Below the pieces are notes generated by a model. The model searched no databases, had not been told where the DNA came from, and saw nothing but the letters and a program-made list of their open reading frames with translations. Below are positions 10,680-20,999 of a DNA stretch of 64,000 bases, piece after piece (positions within the stretch are counted from its first letter, which is position 1; each line of letters begins with the position of its first letter). Position numbers and translations under genes: made by a program. Origin of the DNA: Eurosta solidaginis (Eukaryota > Arthropoda > Insecta > Diptera > Tephritidae); NCBI RefSeq assembly GCF_040869045.1, contig NC_090319.1, forward strand, positions 396,009,601 to 396,073,600. Direction: 5' to 3'.

Positions 10680-11940
10680 TTGCGTTAACAGTGATTCGCT
10701 CCATTCAATGGGTGCGGCCACTCACACATCAAAGTCTTCCAACGGAAGTCCAAGGAAACTTGCTGTTTCAACAGGGCTGGTCCAAAGGGAGATTGGTGTT
10801 AGATTGGTAGGATCCACATTTCAATTGAGAAGATGGTTGGTGTCATGTGGGGACACATCGCATGTAGAACCAACATTACGTATGTCGGGTTGATTTTGGA
10901 CCTGGAACAGTATCCAGAACGAAGTTGGACCAGGGTGACTCGTGACTCGTCCCTTGATAGTGTGCTTTCTTCTTCTGCAAGAGTAGGATATTGTATATTG
11001 ATAACAGGGTTCACCGGACGCATCCTGGCAAAGGCGTTTACCGATTCGTATGTGAGTATCAGTAGACCAGAAGCCTTTATGAAATTTTTGGTATTATATA
11101 GTGGTGGCTATGAATGAGTGACTGCGACGCAAAACGTCGCAGCGTTATACATAATCTGCCTTTAGATACAATTTCGGTGGCATACGCCTTGAAGGTCAGA
11201 ATATTATCGAACGTGACCCCTAAGATCTTTGGGTTATTGACAGTCGGTAGCGTAACAGCGTAATCTGCTCCTTCCACGTCATAAACCGAGCGGTCGTGGA
11301 TTTTGTCGATGACAATGCCACGTTGCGCGAGCTGAAGAAACTAGAAAGACCGGGGAAATAGCTGCTTATTTTAGAAACTAATTCATACATTGGAGGGTCG
11401 GGTCCCGTTGAAATTATCGTGCAGCAGTTGTCATAGGAAATGATTGTAACTCCTTCTGGTGGGGAAGCGAGCTTTGACTGTGCAAAGGTAGTTTATGACT
11501 TTAAACGCGAGTGCCGGGATAGGAAGGTGGTGCTTGTAGCCTGATCTGCATCCGGCAAAGGACCATCAACATCGATTACACTCCCCAGAACCTTCGGGGA
11601 GTGTCTCCTTATTGCTACAACAACAACAGCAGGGAGCCACAAAAGTTTTATAGAACGTTGGGTTCTAACCCACGTGACCCCCTGGCAAAAGGATAACCGT
11701 CTGAGGAAGATCCTTTTCCGGCATATGCAGCAGAACCACAGCCTGTGACCGGAGCAAGATGGTATGGAGCAGTCCAGCTGCAAAGAGCTGCTCCGAGGTT
11801 GACAATTTGTGGGAGGGAGGAAACAAAATAAATGGGGTAACACTGAAATTACAGCCCTTGGTCGGGTAAAAAAATCCTGAGTCTATCCGGTATATAGAAC
11901 CGGCTGCCGCGGGAAACGGGAAAATGAGTTGTTCGGTTAT
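10680..11940 (-). mobile_element. Jockey-type LINE, internally deleted
   Basis: Minus-strand frames at 11023-10799 (IQYPTLAEEESTLSRDES, VTLVQLRSGYCSR) and 11277-11077 (VNNPKILGVTFDNILTF) match the C-terminal part of the Jockey-like copies at 21-22.8 and 59-61.4 kb. The 11750-11940 part (TATCCGGTATATAGAACCGG, complement strand) matches the 5' part of the copy near 59.05-59.17 kb. The middle (endonuclease and reverse transcriptase core) is missing. A short AAC-tailed sequence sits at about 11550-11640. Confidence 0.75.
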
Positions 11941-12625
11941 GCGGGAAAAATGCAGTTGTTTGGCTGAGAGAAGTTGATATTATGAACTGAGTGTTGGATA
12001 TTACAGTGTAAACTGATATTTTCTGGAATGATTAACATTTAGAAAAAAAAATTGACTTTTTCGGAAGCCAGAGACATATGTATCTGACGCTTTACCCAGC
12101 GCTTCACTTTATCATATGAGGTCAACTTTTTTTCTTACTCTTAAATTACTAGCAACAAAAAACACAAGAAAACAGAATTTAAAAAAAACAAAAACAATAA
12201 AACCACATTCTGATAAATGGGGACAACCTTTGTTCATGTGACCGTCCGCGAGAAAAAGCCCGTAACTCGATTGCCGTTGATTTTACTGTAGCTTTGGCAT
12301 GATTTTATTTTATTTTTTGGCATGATGGCCCCTATGCGGCACAGTTAATGTCGACTTTGACTGCTCATAAATCAAAAAGTAATAAATTCCCGATATTCGG
12401 TTCTTACCAATTTCTAGAACGACTTTCATTTGTAATAAATCGTTCAACAAAATTAATTTTTTCGGGTTAGGGGTCGTTTCTCGCGGAACGTCACAAATAA
12501 GGACTGACTATTTTATAAGATACAAATAATTTGTAGACATCCTCATTTCAATTCGATATCGCATCAAGTACAATAATTAATAGGAAGAACATCACAACAG
12601 GGAAGGCATTTGCAAAAATTCTTAC
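11941..12625. other. Intron sequence without recognised feature
   Basis: AT-rich sequence between the Jockey remnant and the next Lrrk exon. I see no coding segment, tandem repeat or terminal inverted repeat that I can support. Confidence 0.5.
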
Positions 12626-12871
12626 ACAGCTTTCAGGCAAGTAAATATATTTGATTGCTTCAGTTATTTGGTCATCAGCCAGTAATCTTGTTAATATACG
12701 AGACCAGAATCCAGAAGGAAAATAGGTCATTAAAAGAATGCGCCGCAAGCCCACATCAAATCCAAACTCCTCATTTGTATCACATTTAATTGGTTTAAAT
12801 GCGAAGTTATCCAAGTTAATTTCATTTGAAGTGCCTGAATTCAAGTTTCGTGCACGTGAACGTTGAAAAAC
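12626..12871 (-). CDS. Lrrk: Lrrk exon: COR domain, central part
   Basis: 82 codons, phase 0 to phase 0. RRILLMTYFPSGFWSRILTR is the strongly conserved COR segment (YFPMGFWSRLINRLL in LRRK2) that joins COR-A to COR-B, followed by LPESC. The acceptor is CATTTATAG (ending 12872) and the donor AGCTGT/GTAAGA at 12626/12625. Only 50 bp of intron separate it from the proposed micro-exon upstream. The long downstream intron is packed with transposons. Confidence 0.9.
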
Positions 12872-12921
12872 CTATAAATGTTTATAAACTTCAGTAAACA
12901 TATAATTAAAAAAGTAGCTAC

Positions 12922-12957
12922 CCACACAGCATTTGGATGATTAAATTTCCAATATTT
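12922..12957 (-). CDS. Lrrk: Lrrk micro-exon of 12 codons
   Basis: KYWKFNHPNAVW is encoded between an acceptor ATGGAG (ending 12958) and a donor GTGTGG/GTAGCT (12922/12921). It joins VFQRSRAR of the downstream exon and NASTIVK of the upstream exon in phase 0 on both sides. The peptide sits where COR proteins have a variable loop before the YFPxGFW motif. The acceptor lacks a strong pyrimidine tract, and an in-frame TAA just upstream limits how far the exon could extend. Could be skipped in some transcripts. Confidence 0.6.
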
Positions 12958-13232
12958 CTCCATAACAATACAATTTGATTACTTTTATAATTTAATACTG
13001 CTCTAACAGTAATAAACAAATATCATTCCTTTCGATGATAAAACCCTGAAATTCATTATTCAATCGTTTTTGGGAGCATTTTTGAGTACCTTTGCTGATT
13101 AAATTTTAAGTTTTTTTAAAACTCAACAAAAAAAATAATCAAATTTGTTTGCTTTAGATTATCAAAAATGTATCATGATTTTAAAATCAACTCTGAGAAT
13201 CTAATCTAACTAATTTTGTTGGTTAAACATAA

Positions 13233-13999
13233 TGTAACGAATTTTGGGAAATTCCGCTTATTTGATACCTTCTGCTAACGTTCGAATCGCTGTACTGTTG
13301 AATATTCTGCATTGCAAAATGTTATTTATTGGTCTACTTCAGGAGTAGTACAATTACACTTCACAACCAATAGCACGTTTAAATCAAAGCTGATTACTTC
13401 TTTTATACTCTCGGTTTCCTCGTTCACCCATTTCTCCTAAAGTCTAGTAGTTTCGCGAACAGTTGTAGCTCATGCTTGGTTAGTTACCAGCTATAAACAT
13501 GTATATCTGTAGTCCAAGCCTCTCCCATAGCCATATGCGTGTGTATGTGTGATTAACTACTTCGGCTGATGACTGCATATTTGTGTGTGTGAGATATCTC
13601 TTCGTCGCCTTCCACATAAGAGTGGCTGCTTTATTGTTGTTGTGCATTTATTTAGTAGCAGCTTAGTGATGCTAATATTCTTCACAATATGTATACATGT
13701 TTTTCATAACTAAAAATTTTTTTCTCATTGTTTACAAATTGTTTACTTAATGTACATATCAAATCCTGAAGATTTCGCCCTTTCTCTGCGCAAGTCATCC
13801 AGAGGACGGAATGAGAGCTGATTGATTGTAAGTGACAATAGAGAGCTTGCCCGCATGCGTCAACTTCTGCACACAACTTCAACTTCTCTCATGAGTTATG
13901 GTCAAAAACAATAAATTACCATTAATAAATGGTGCAAAACAATAAAAATATGATTTCTGGCGGAATTTTTCAATTTACTTAAGAATTTCATTATAACAG
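13233..13999 (+). repeat. Candidate solo LTR
   Basis: The segment begins TGTAACGAATTTTGG and ends TTTCATTATAACA, so it has TG...CA ends. It contains promoter-like and AATAAA-rich sequence (13905-13950) but no coding frame. It resembles long terminal repeats of insect LTR elements as I know them, and a related 140-bp scrap (shared GAGATATCTC and CATCAGC-like phrases) lies inverted at about 33660-33800. I could not match a target duplication, so the right edge and the call are uncertain. Confidence 0.5.
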
Positions 14000-14151
14000 A
14001 TACTGGATGTTGAAGTCGTGTGCAAATATTTTCGTATGATGGGAAAGATCTCACTGTAATTTACCTGTGGTTTAAGCAGCTCACGACCTCCGGACGCTTT
14101 CATTACATGATCAAAACATCATTTCTAAAAATTATCAAATAATGTATCACA

Positions 14152-14462
14152 TTGGTGGCCGCCGTGGTGTGATAGTAGCGTACTCCGCCTACCACACCGA
14201 TCCTGGGTTTACGCCCCGGGCAAAGCACCATCCAAATTTTAGAAACAAGTTTTTCAAGTAGAAGAAACTGTTTCTAAGCGGGGTCGCCCCTCGGCAGTGT
14301 TTGGCAAGCACTCCGAGTGTATTTCTGCCATGAAAAGCTCTCAGTGAAAACTCATCTGCCTTGCAGCCAATTAGTAGGAAAAATTAAAACGCAAATTGGA
14401 AGTGCAGCTCGGCCTAAAATCTTTTCGGAGTTTATCGCGCCTTACATTTATTTTTATTTATA
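14152..14462 (+). mobile_element. tRNA-derived SINE
   Basis: The head GGTGTGATAGTAGCGTACTC (box A-like) is followed by GGGTTTACGCCCCGG (box B-like, mutated). The body is GAAACAAG, GGGTCGCCCCTCGGC, AGCACTCCGAGTG and AATTAGTAGG, and the tail is CGCGCCTTACATTTATT. Both flanks contain ATCAAATA, a possible target duplication. It is the same family as 3112-3476, opposite strand. Confidence 0.82.
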
Positions 14463-14469
14463 TCAAATA

Positions 14470-14720
14470 TCATGAAAAAATGCATGGCACTGGTAATCAA
14501 AAATGATAGCAAAAAACCACTAAATATGATTAAAAAATGTTAACACAAAATTATCAAACATGTTCATAAAATAATATTAAATATGATTACTGAAAAGCAA
14601 TCCAAAGTTATTCCAAAACAAGCTAAGTACAATCTCTCGTTGATATCAAATATGATTAAAAGATGATTCGAAAGTGTTAAAAAATATGATTATTCAAGAA
14701 GAATCACATTTAGGGTACAT
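14470..14720. repeat. AT-rich stretch with recurring ATATGATTA
   Basis: The 8- to 9-mer AATATGATTA or a close variant recurs about five times between 14520 and 14695, spaced irregularly. Similar phrases flank the SINE and P-like insertions near 13140-13220 and 15910-15960. It may be one AT-rich repeat broken by insertions. No coding content. Confidence 0.4.
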
Positions 14721-14785
14721 TTTTCACCCGACGATAGATTAATTTTCGAATACTTCTAAATTTGAATGTTTTTAATCATCTGGAG

Positions 14786-15914
14786 CATGGTATAAAAAAG
14801 AAGGTAGTTCCACTCAAAATTTTTTGACGTATTTGGGATTTTTTAAGTTTCATAATGTTTGTTGTTTTGCCATACCGTTACTGTTTAAGGCGAAATTGTG
14901 GTTCTTCGGGATGGAAATTTCCTTCTGGATGAAAACGAAATGGTCACCTGAGGCAATAGTAATATGCTTTAGCATGATTTATGTGCATAAATATCGATTG
15001 AGAATACAGTAAAACATGCCATTTTATTGAAAAATAGTGGATAATGACTCATATCTTTATGGCAGCTTGAACCCTAGACAGAAAAAAATACACGAAAAAT
15101 CCTGTTGTTCTAGCATGGCCCTATTATCATACCTCTACAGGCACGTTGAGAAAAAGTGAACCTCCAAAGTTTGCAGTGAGTGGTAGGTGTTTAATTTGTT
15201 ACGTTTGTGGGACGCTACATCCGTGTCAATGCTAAAAGGGCACAGAATGTGTATAAGCGGGCTTGCCCCAAGGCGATCCCTGGTACAATAGGCAAAACAC
15301 CTCTCATCACTAGTGGCTAACCTGCAGAGCTACAGGGAAATGTTCTCCCTAAAAATGGTTTAATAATTCCCTCCTCAAGCGCTACGCTTGAATTATACAA
15401 TAAATAAAAAATGTGGACTTGTCGCCAATTTATCACCATTCAATTTCATAAAAATTGCGTTAAGTATGTTAAACTCTTTAAAGATTGCGCTGTCGGTTTA
15501 TAAGGACCTCCATTGGGCAATCAATAGACAAACGTGTATGTTTTGTCAACATATTCTGAGCAAATGTACGGACACTTAGAAGGCTATATTCCCTTGCTTT
15601 GTATATTTCAAACTGTCTTTCTTCCACCAAAGCATATTTGCGGAGCTCGAAAAACTTATTAAAAACATTATTTTTAGGCTGAATACGAAATGTATTAAAA
15701 TATTTCCACGCATATGGCTCATTTTTCTTTTTTATTTAAAATAACTTTGAAAGTAATTTAGTCGTTTCCGTTAATATGAAATCCATCAAAAGTAGAAAAA
15801 TTCTTAACATTTTTCAATATGGTAGCTTGTTTTTGTTGAAATTGTCATTGTCCCCGCAAAAGTCAAGAGGCTAACGTCACACTAAATGGAACTACCTCCA
15901 TTTTTTGTATAATG
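14786..15914. mobile_element. P-like non-autonomous element
   Basis: The left end CATGGTATAAAAAAG with GGTAGTTCCACTCAAAA is inverted at the right as TGGAACTACC followed by TTTTTTGTATAATG. The inside matches the centre and right arm of 8484-10352. The 8-bp flanks ATCTGGAG and ATGTGGAA agree at six positions, fitting the 8-bp duplication of P elements after decay. No transposase remains. Confidence 0.7.
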
Positions 15915-16005
15915 ATGTGGAATATGATATTTGATTATTTTTTTATCAAAATTTTCAAAAAATGATGTCTGGGTGTGATTGTGTATAAACTATGTGTGTA
16001 TGTAC

Positions 16006-16129
16006 CTTAACAATAGTGCTCGCATTAAGTGTGGCATTCTCCTCATTGGGTAACAACGATGGTATTAGTAAAGTTCGTGAATCCCATGTCAATGCTACTT
16101 CAAACTTATTTAACAGACATACTATGTAG
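16006..16129 (-). CDS. Lrrk: Lrrk exon: COR domain, LLxKFEV segment
   Basis: 124 bp encode YIVCLLNKFEVALTWDSRT, LLIPSLLPNEEN and a Thr/Asn-rich end NASTIVK. The order helix, LLxKFEVA, then a strand ending in LLIPSLLP matches the LLEKFQIALPIGEEYLLVPSSL region of LRRK2 COR. The acceptor is TTTACTTTAG (AG at 16131-16130) and the donor GTTAAG/GTACAT at 16006/16005. One leading base completes a Ser codon split from the upstream exon. It was found because COR homology required sequence between 12.9 and 17.1 kb. Confidence 0.88.
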
Positions 16130-17109
16130 CTAAAGTAAAGGTATACAAATAAAAATAAAAAATTTATATATATACATATACATATAGGTATATTCATTTG
16201 AGCATATCTACATTGGAGTGCCTTCCAATAAAAATGCATCGATGGTTAAATGTCCACTTGTATTAAGTTCACATATCGAAAATATGGTGAGTTTCCTGAC
16301 GCTTTGGCATCATACCTACCCTCAAGAACACTGACAGTGATTTGTCTCAATATAAGAGTTAGGCTAGGGTTTATTCGAACCGAATGGAAACCGATTTTTA
16401 CTTAATTTTTTGGTCGGTTTGTTTTAAATTTTAAAATTCCGAATTTCGAATAATCCGGTTTTTTGATTTTTTGAATTCGGTTAACCGTTTATTCACAAGG
16501 ACTAAAAATTCTTTAAAAGTCTATCGAAATATGGCAACGTCAACTAATTACATAGTAATCTTGTTTTATTGAAGAGGTAACCGCAATATACATATGGCTT
16601 TATTTGTTTGTATGGCAGCACTGAAAAACAGCTGTTTACCATATACTTATTGGAAAGCGAAATGCTAAATCAAAAGTTAACTAAAATGAGATACAGTGCT
16701 TACAAAGGCGAATAATAGAATGCCGAGGTAAAGTTCTCCAAACTTGTCTTAGTACTTGTATTCGTACTTTTATTAATTTACATAGTTTTTCAAAAATGTC
16801 TGAAATCCAAAAATTTGGGGTTGGGATTGAAAAGAGCACATATGTACATATAGAACTCGATTTGCGTCATATCTGACTGATCTATAAATTCGAAATTTTG
16901 CCACCAATATGGAAACTAACAGTTATTCATTCGGCGGTATGCTTAGCCGAGAATTTAAGATAAGGTGTCTTAAATATTCGAAGCCGTATGGTTAAGAGAT
17001 GGAGGAAACCAATTTTCTTTTGTTTTTGTTGAGGCTATGTACATTATGTTGCCTGTATGCTACAAATTTAATATAAAGTTCATAAATTCATTACTCTAAT
17101 TCTTCCCAC
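16130..17109. other. Lrrk intron without recognised feature
   Basis: AT-rich intron of 980 bp. No coding segment or transposon end recognised; a few CGAATTTCG/CCGATTTT-like degenerate phrases near 16370-16500 do not form a clear repeat. Confidence 0.55.
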
Positions 17110-17595
17110 CTTCGATTATTGTTGCATTGACCTTCCGTTCCCCGAAATAATTGCCCCAAATCATCCATTTTCATAATACCATTGCGAGCGAAAGGATTAA
17201 TTTCGCGTACTGTAACCACGTGTGCTAACATATCGCATAACCATTGTGGATCAAGAAAATAGTAGTCACGTAACGTAGCATCATCGTAATGCAAGATTAC
17301 TCCATTATCATGTAGAAACATTGTTGCCTGATTTAATTCGGCGGCATCACGAAAATGTTTGTAGTTATGTAAGCGCATTTCTTCCGTGACGAGTTTACGA
17401 TATTCATCTGCATTAAGAACAGGATCAACACCAGCAGAACGAAGATTGCAGGCAATTACATTGACTATGTCTTCGAGGGCTATGTAGCTAGCTGGTATCT
17501 TTTGTAATAGGAGTGGTTCTTTGGAACCAGGTGATCTCAACATAAATGCGGCATCGTAAATTATATTGGCCAACAAACGTATGTTATGCATAGTC
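17110..17595 (-). CDS. Lrrk: Lrrk exon: Roc end and COR-A
   Basis: The 486-bp exon starts with TMHNIRLLANIIYDAAF (last helix of Roc) and continues into COR-A: IPASYIALEDIVNVI, YRKLVTEEMRLHNY, AATMF-like ATMFLHDNGVILHYDD and YYFLDPQWLCDMLAHVVTV. These match the winged-helix COR-A segments of LRRK proteins (for example YFIDPKWLC in vertebrates). The acceptor is ATGTTTATAG (ending 17596). The donor CGAAG/GTGGGA at 17110/17109 is atypical but is the only choice giving phase 2, which the next exon needs; the frame otherwise stops at a TAG/TAA nearby. Upstream lies a 38-kb intron. Confidence 0.92.
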
Positions 17596-19470
17596 CTATA
17601 AACATAATTAGCAATATATATATATATACATAAATGTTAAAATTATATCACAAATGAAAGATTTTAAAACGCGTTAACTTAATTTTTGGTCGTATATAAT
17701 GAATGTACAGGTTCTCATTGCTCAACAGTTTTTAACAGTCAAATTTATTGGTTAAATCGCCAATTATAGTGTTGTCGATTTTACGTATTAGAAATCAAAT
17801 TTTTAATTTTTAGAGTATTCAAAGATATATCCTAACTATGACCCTTGTGCGACACCCTTTAACCAATCGGGACCCAAATTTATGTGATATTTTTGGCCTT
17901 AGTATTACCAAATTAAGGAGTGAAACTGGAAAAAATCGTTTATTTGATTTATAAGGACCACCCTAGTATATACATATATATAAATATTATATCTTAATAT
18001 AGAAATACATATGCATATATCCCTAATGAACAACGAAAAATTAAGTTAATTTTTTGACAGTAGTATAGGACTTCTTATTGTTTTTGTATTATTTAGGTTT
18101 TCGAAGTATAATATTTAATATTAATAAATAATAACATAAATATTTAGGCTTATGGCTAAATAATATTTCGGAAGCGGCCCACAGCAATCTTCTATCAGGC
18201 AACTTTATAATTTTCTCTTTTTTAGAAATACTCGCTCATGAACTTACAGAATATGATAATATATAGCTCTCAAATTTGATATCCTTTTATTACCTACTAG
18301 ATATTACCTGTTGCGTTATCCGTTCCCTGACAAAACAACGTCCCGCTCCACTTATCACGCCCTCTCTCTGTCGCCTTCCCGATCCCTTTGAATCAGCCAT
18401 TTCCTCTTCCACTGCCTCTCATTCTCAAACTATAAATACCGAATAGGTCGGTCCTCGATTTACTACCCCGAGAATCGTATCCCAAATATTAACCTAGGAA
18501 AAAGCTTCTTTAGTATTTGCCAAATTTTTAGAAAATCGCATCATAAGTAGTTCAGTCTCTAATCCAGTTTTACTGAACAGGTTAACTCATGATTAGGTCT
18601 AGGTAACAAGGTACTTACTTATCAGCTTTGAAGTAAATCGGATAATTAGTTTCGGAGTAGTCAACAGAGTTTTTAAGGAATTCAATCCATGCATTCCCAT
18701 TCCGGGACTAAAACTTTTCCTTTTTTTTGGAATAATGAATAAAAATTTTTAGTCATTATTCCTTTTTGTTAGTCCTGGCTAATTACTCCTTTTAGCATTC
18801 CTCTTTTGGAATGAACCTCATTCCTCAAGTAAATAATGGTATTATAATCATATATTTCTATTTAAATAATTCGACCTTTACAACCAAAAGAGGCCCATTA
18901 AGGCCCAGTTTTTTAGTGCGAATTTAAGCTAAAGTTAAAAGAAACGTAAACTTTACTCTGCCAGTTTGGCCGTTTAAACTAATATGAGCAGTTAAATTCT
19001 CTAAAATTTTTAACTCCTAATTTGCCTGTTTGGTTACGCGATTTTATTTTATGTTTTGTTATTTCATTATTAAAAGAAGCAAAAAAGCGCATTCGACTGT
19101 AGTTGTTGGTAGGTACTATAGAATTTTTGTCATCACAGAAATGCAAAAGATTTACTGCAATTTCAGTAAAGTTTTTAACCTGCACCAAGTTGTAATTAGT
19201 CTATTTTCAAGTTTATTTGATGTTGGAAAAAATCAGGAATATAGTATGTACATAAGTACTTCTCACGACCTCTTATAAGTAGTACAGATATTTAAAAAAA
19301 AATTGTATTTAGTGTATCTTTTACAACAAACAAACATATATGAATGAAATTTAGTATTTTTCAAATTTCCGAACTAATAAAATCAGTTCTATCACTAAAC
19401 AAGACAAACATAAGTGTAGTTTAAGTCATACAAAGAAATGCAAAGGTTTGCGGTATGCATGATGAATACA
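17596..19470. other. Intron sequence without recognised gene
   Basis: The start of the 38-kb Lrrk intron. AT-rich with short TA runs (17610-17640, 17965-18000). Near 18690-18840 several forward and inverted ATTCC phrases form a loose palindromic patch. No coding segment is supported. Confidence 0.5.
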
Positions 19471-19479
19471 AAAATCAAT

Positions 19480-20990
19480 AAATTAGTCTGAGGAAGAACG
19501 AGCAAAAGCCCTGCCAGAAGCGCTCTTTATCGATGCCTCCCCGGAAGTACCGGTACCTGTATGCCCCATAATCAGACCAACCCCATCGGACTTGAACTTG
19601 GCCAATAGGCTTTTTTCGGAGGCCAGAGTCAGATGGGCAGTGGAATCTCCGAGGGTGGATGGCATCTATCAAGCACTAATGCAGCAAGGGCCTCAGCTCC
19701 CCCAGGGGGTTAGGGGGTCAGAATATACCCGCGGTAGGTATGCCTGTCGTAAGAGGCGACTAAAATACCAGATCACATCGATAACACTCCCCAAAGCCTT
19801 CGGGGAGCAACCTTATCGCTACAGCAACAACAACAGGGGCTTCAGCTTATCCCACACCTCGCCAGATTATTGAAGATAGCCTGGCGCTGGGTTACATACC
19901 CACGGTGTAGAGGAGAGCAAAATTGGTATTTATACCAAAAAAAGGAAAAAGGAACTACTCCCAAGCGAAGTCCTTCAGACCAATAAGTCTAACCTACTTT
20001 GTCTTGAAGGCAATGGACAAGATAACAGACCACGAAATCAGGTCGAATACCCTAAGATCTGGCCACTACAGAGCGGGAAGGCCCACGGACACAGCTCTCT
20101 ATCAACTGTCGAACGAAATCTATAGGGCGTTCGAAGCAGAGAAAAAAGTGCTTTGCGCTTTCCTTGATATAAAGGATGCTTCAACAACACGTCTCATGAA
20201 AGCGTAAATAAAGCACACAGAGAAGAGAAATTCAAAGGCCTATCCAAAGATGGATAGATACTCTAGTTCGAGCGACAATCGCTGAAGCCCAAGTGGGGAA
20301 CAGCGCAGTTCAGGTCAATACCACCGTGTCCCAAGGAGGTGTTCTATCACCCCTTCTGTGGAGTCTAGTAGTGGATGAACACCCGCAAATACTGTCAAAC
20401 AATTGCATCATATGCCAGGATTACACGCTTTGTGTGATAATTCATAGAACATTGAACATAACAAAGAGTTGGTGAGCCTACACCGATGAGTGCACGATAA
20501 TGGCTATAGGCGCCGGCCATTCTAGCTCACTCTGCTTGCAACATGTACCCATATGACACCAACCATCTTTTCAATCGCAATGTTAAACAACATGGTGCGC
20601 CATTGTGGGGCTTAACATCAACCCATCCAAGACGGTATCATTCATTTCGCCAGCCCCAAGAACAATTACTATAGATGGCGTAGCTCTAGAATATGGAACC
20701 GATGTAAAATACTTGGGGGTCACCTTTGACACCAAGCTCATGTGGAAGCAACACTTCGAATCCATTGCAACTAGGGCCACGAAGTCCATCATGGTACGCA
20801 AACGACTAGCAGGCAAATCATGGGGTGCAGCCCGCATGTCTACCATGTCTACGCATGTATACCATGATAGTAAAACCCATGATAACTTATGGCTTGGTAG
20901 CCTGGGCATCAAGAACAACTCAAGCGACAACCAGGCAAGCGCTAACAAAACTTCAACGATTTGCGTGTATATGCATCACGGGTCATTCTC
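19480..20990 (+). mobile_element. LOA/R1-like LINE reverse transcriptase remnant
   Basis: Frames on the plus strand give, in order, SPRVDGIYQALMQQG (fingers), VFIPKKGKRNYSQAKSFRPI followed by SLTYFVLKAMDKI (motifs 1-2), ALYQLSNEIYRAFEAEKKVL with CAFLDIKDA (motif A), QVNTTVSQGGVLSPLLWSLV (motif B), and then INPSKTVSFISPAP and KYLGVTFDTKLMWKQH. The IPKxGK...FRPISLT and FLDIKxAFD signatures are those of LOA/R1-type LINEs. The catalytic YADD region (20400-20450) is lost and there are many frameshifts. A short retroposon splits the fingers (19700-19838). Confidence 0.75.
19695..19838 (+). mobile_element. Short AAC-tailed retroposon inside the LOA-like LINE
   Basis: The insert contains GGGGGTCAGAATATACCC, GCCTGTCGTAAGAGGCGAC and CCTTCGGGGAG and ends in a CAACAACAACAG tail. 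It interrupts the LINE frame. The flanks GGGCCTCAGCT and GGGGCTTCAGCT look like a diverged target duplication. The tail resembles the GCTAC plus AAC repeat at the 3' end of the Jockey-like LINEs here (21.0 and 61.4 kb). A related piece lies at 11550-11640. Confidence 0.6.
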
Positions 20991-20999
20991 GGTTGTTGC

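Noticed and set aside
13233..13999. Full LTR retrotransposon at this place
   Set aside because: Only one LTR-like copy, no internal domain and no confirmed target duplication; kept as a candidate solo LTR only.
18690..18840. ATTCC-rich patch as a regulatory element
   Set aside because: Loose forward and inverted ATTCC phrases without regular spacing; could be decayed repeat or chance.
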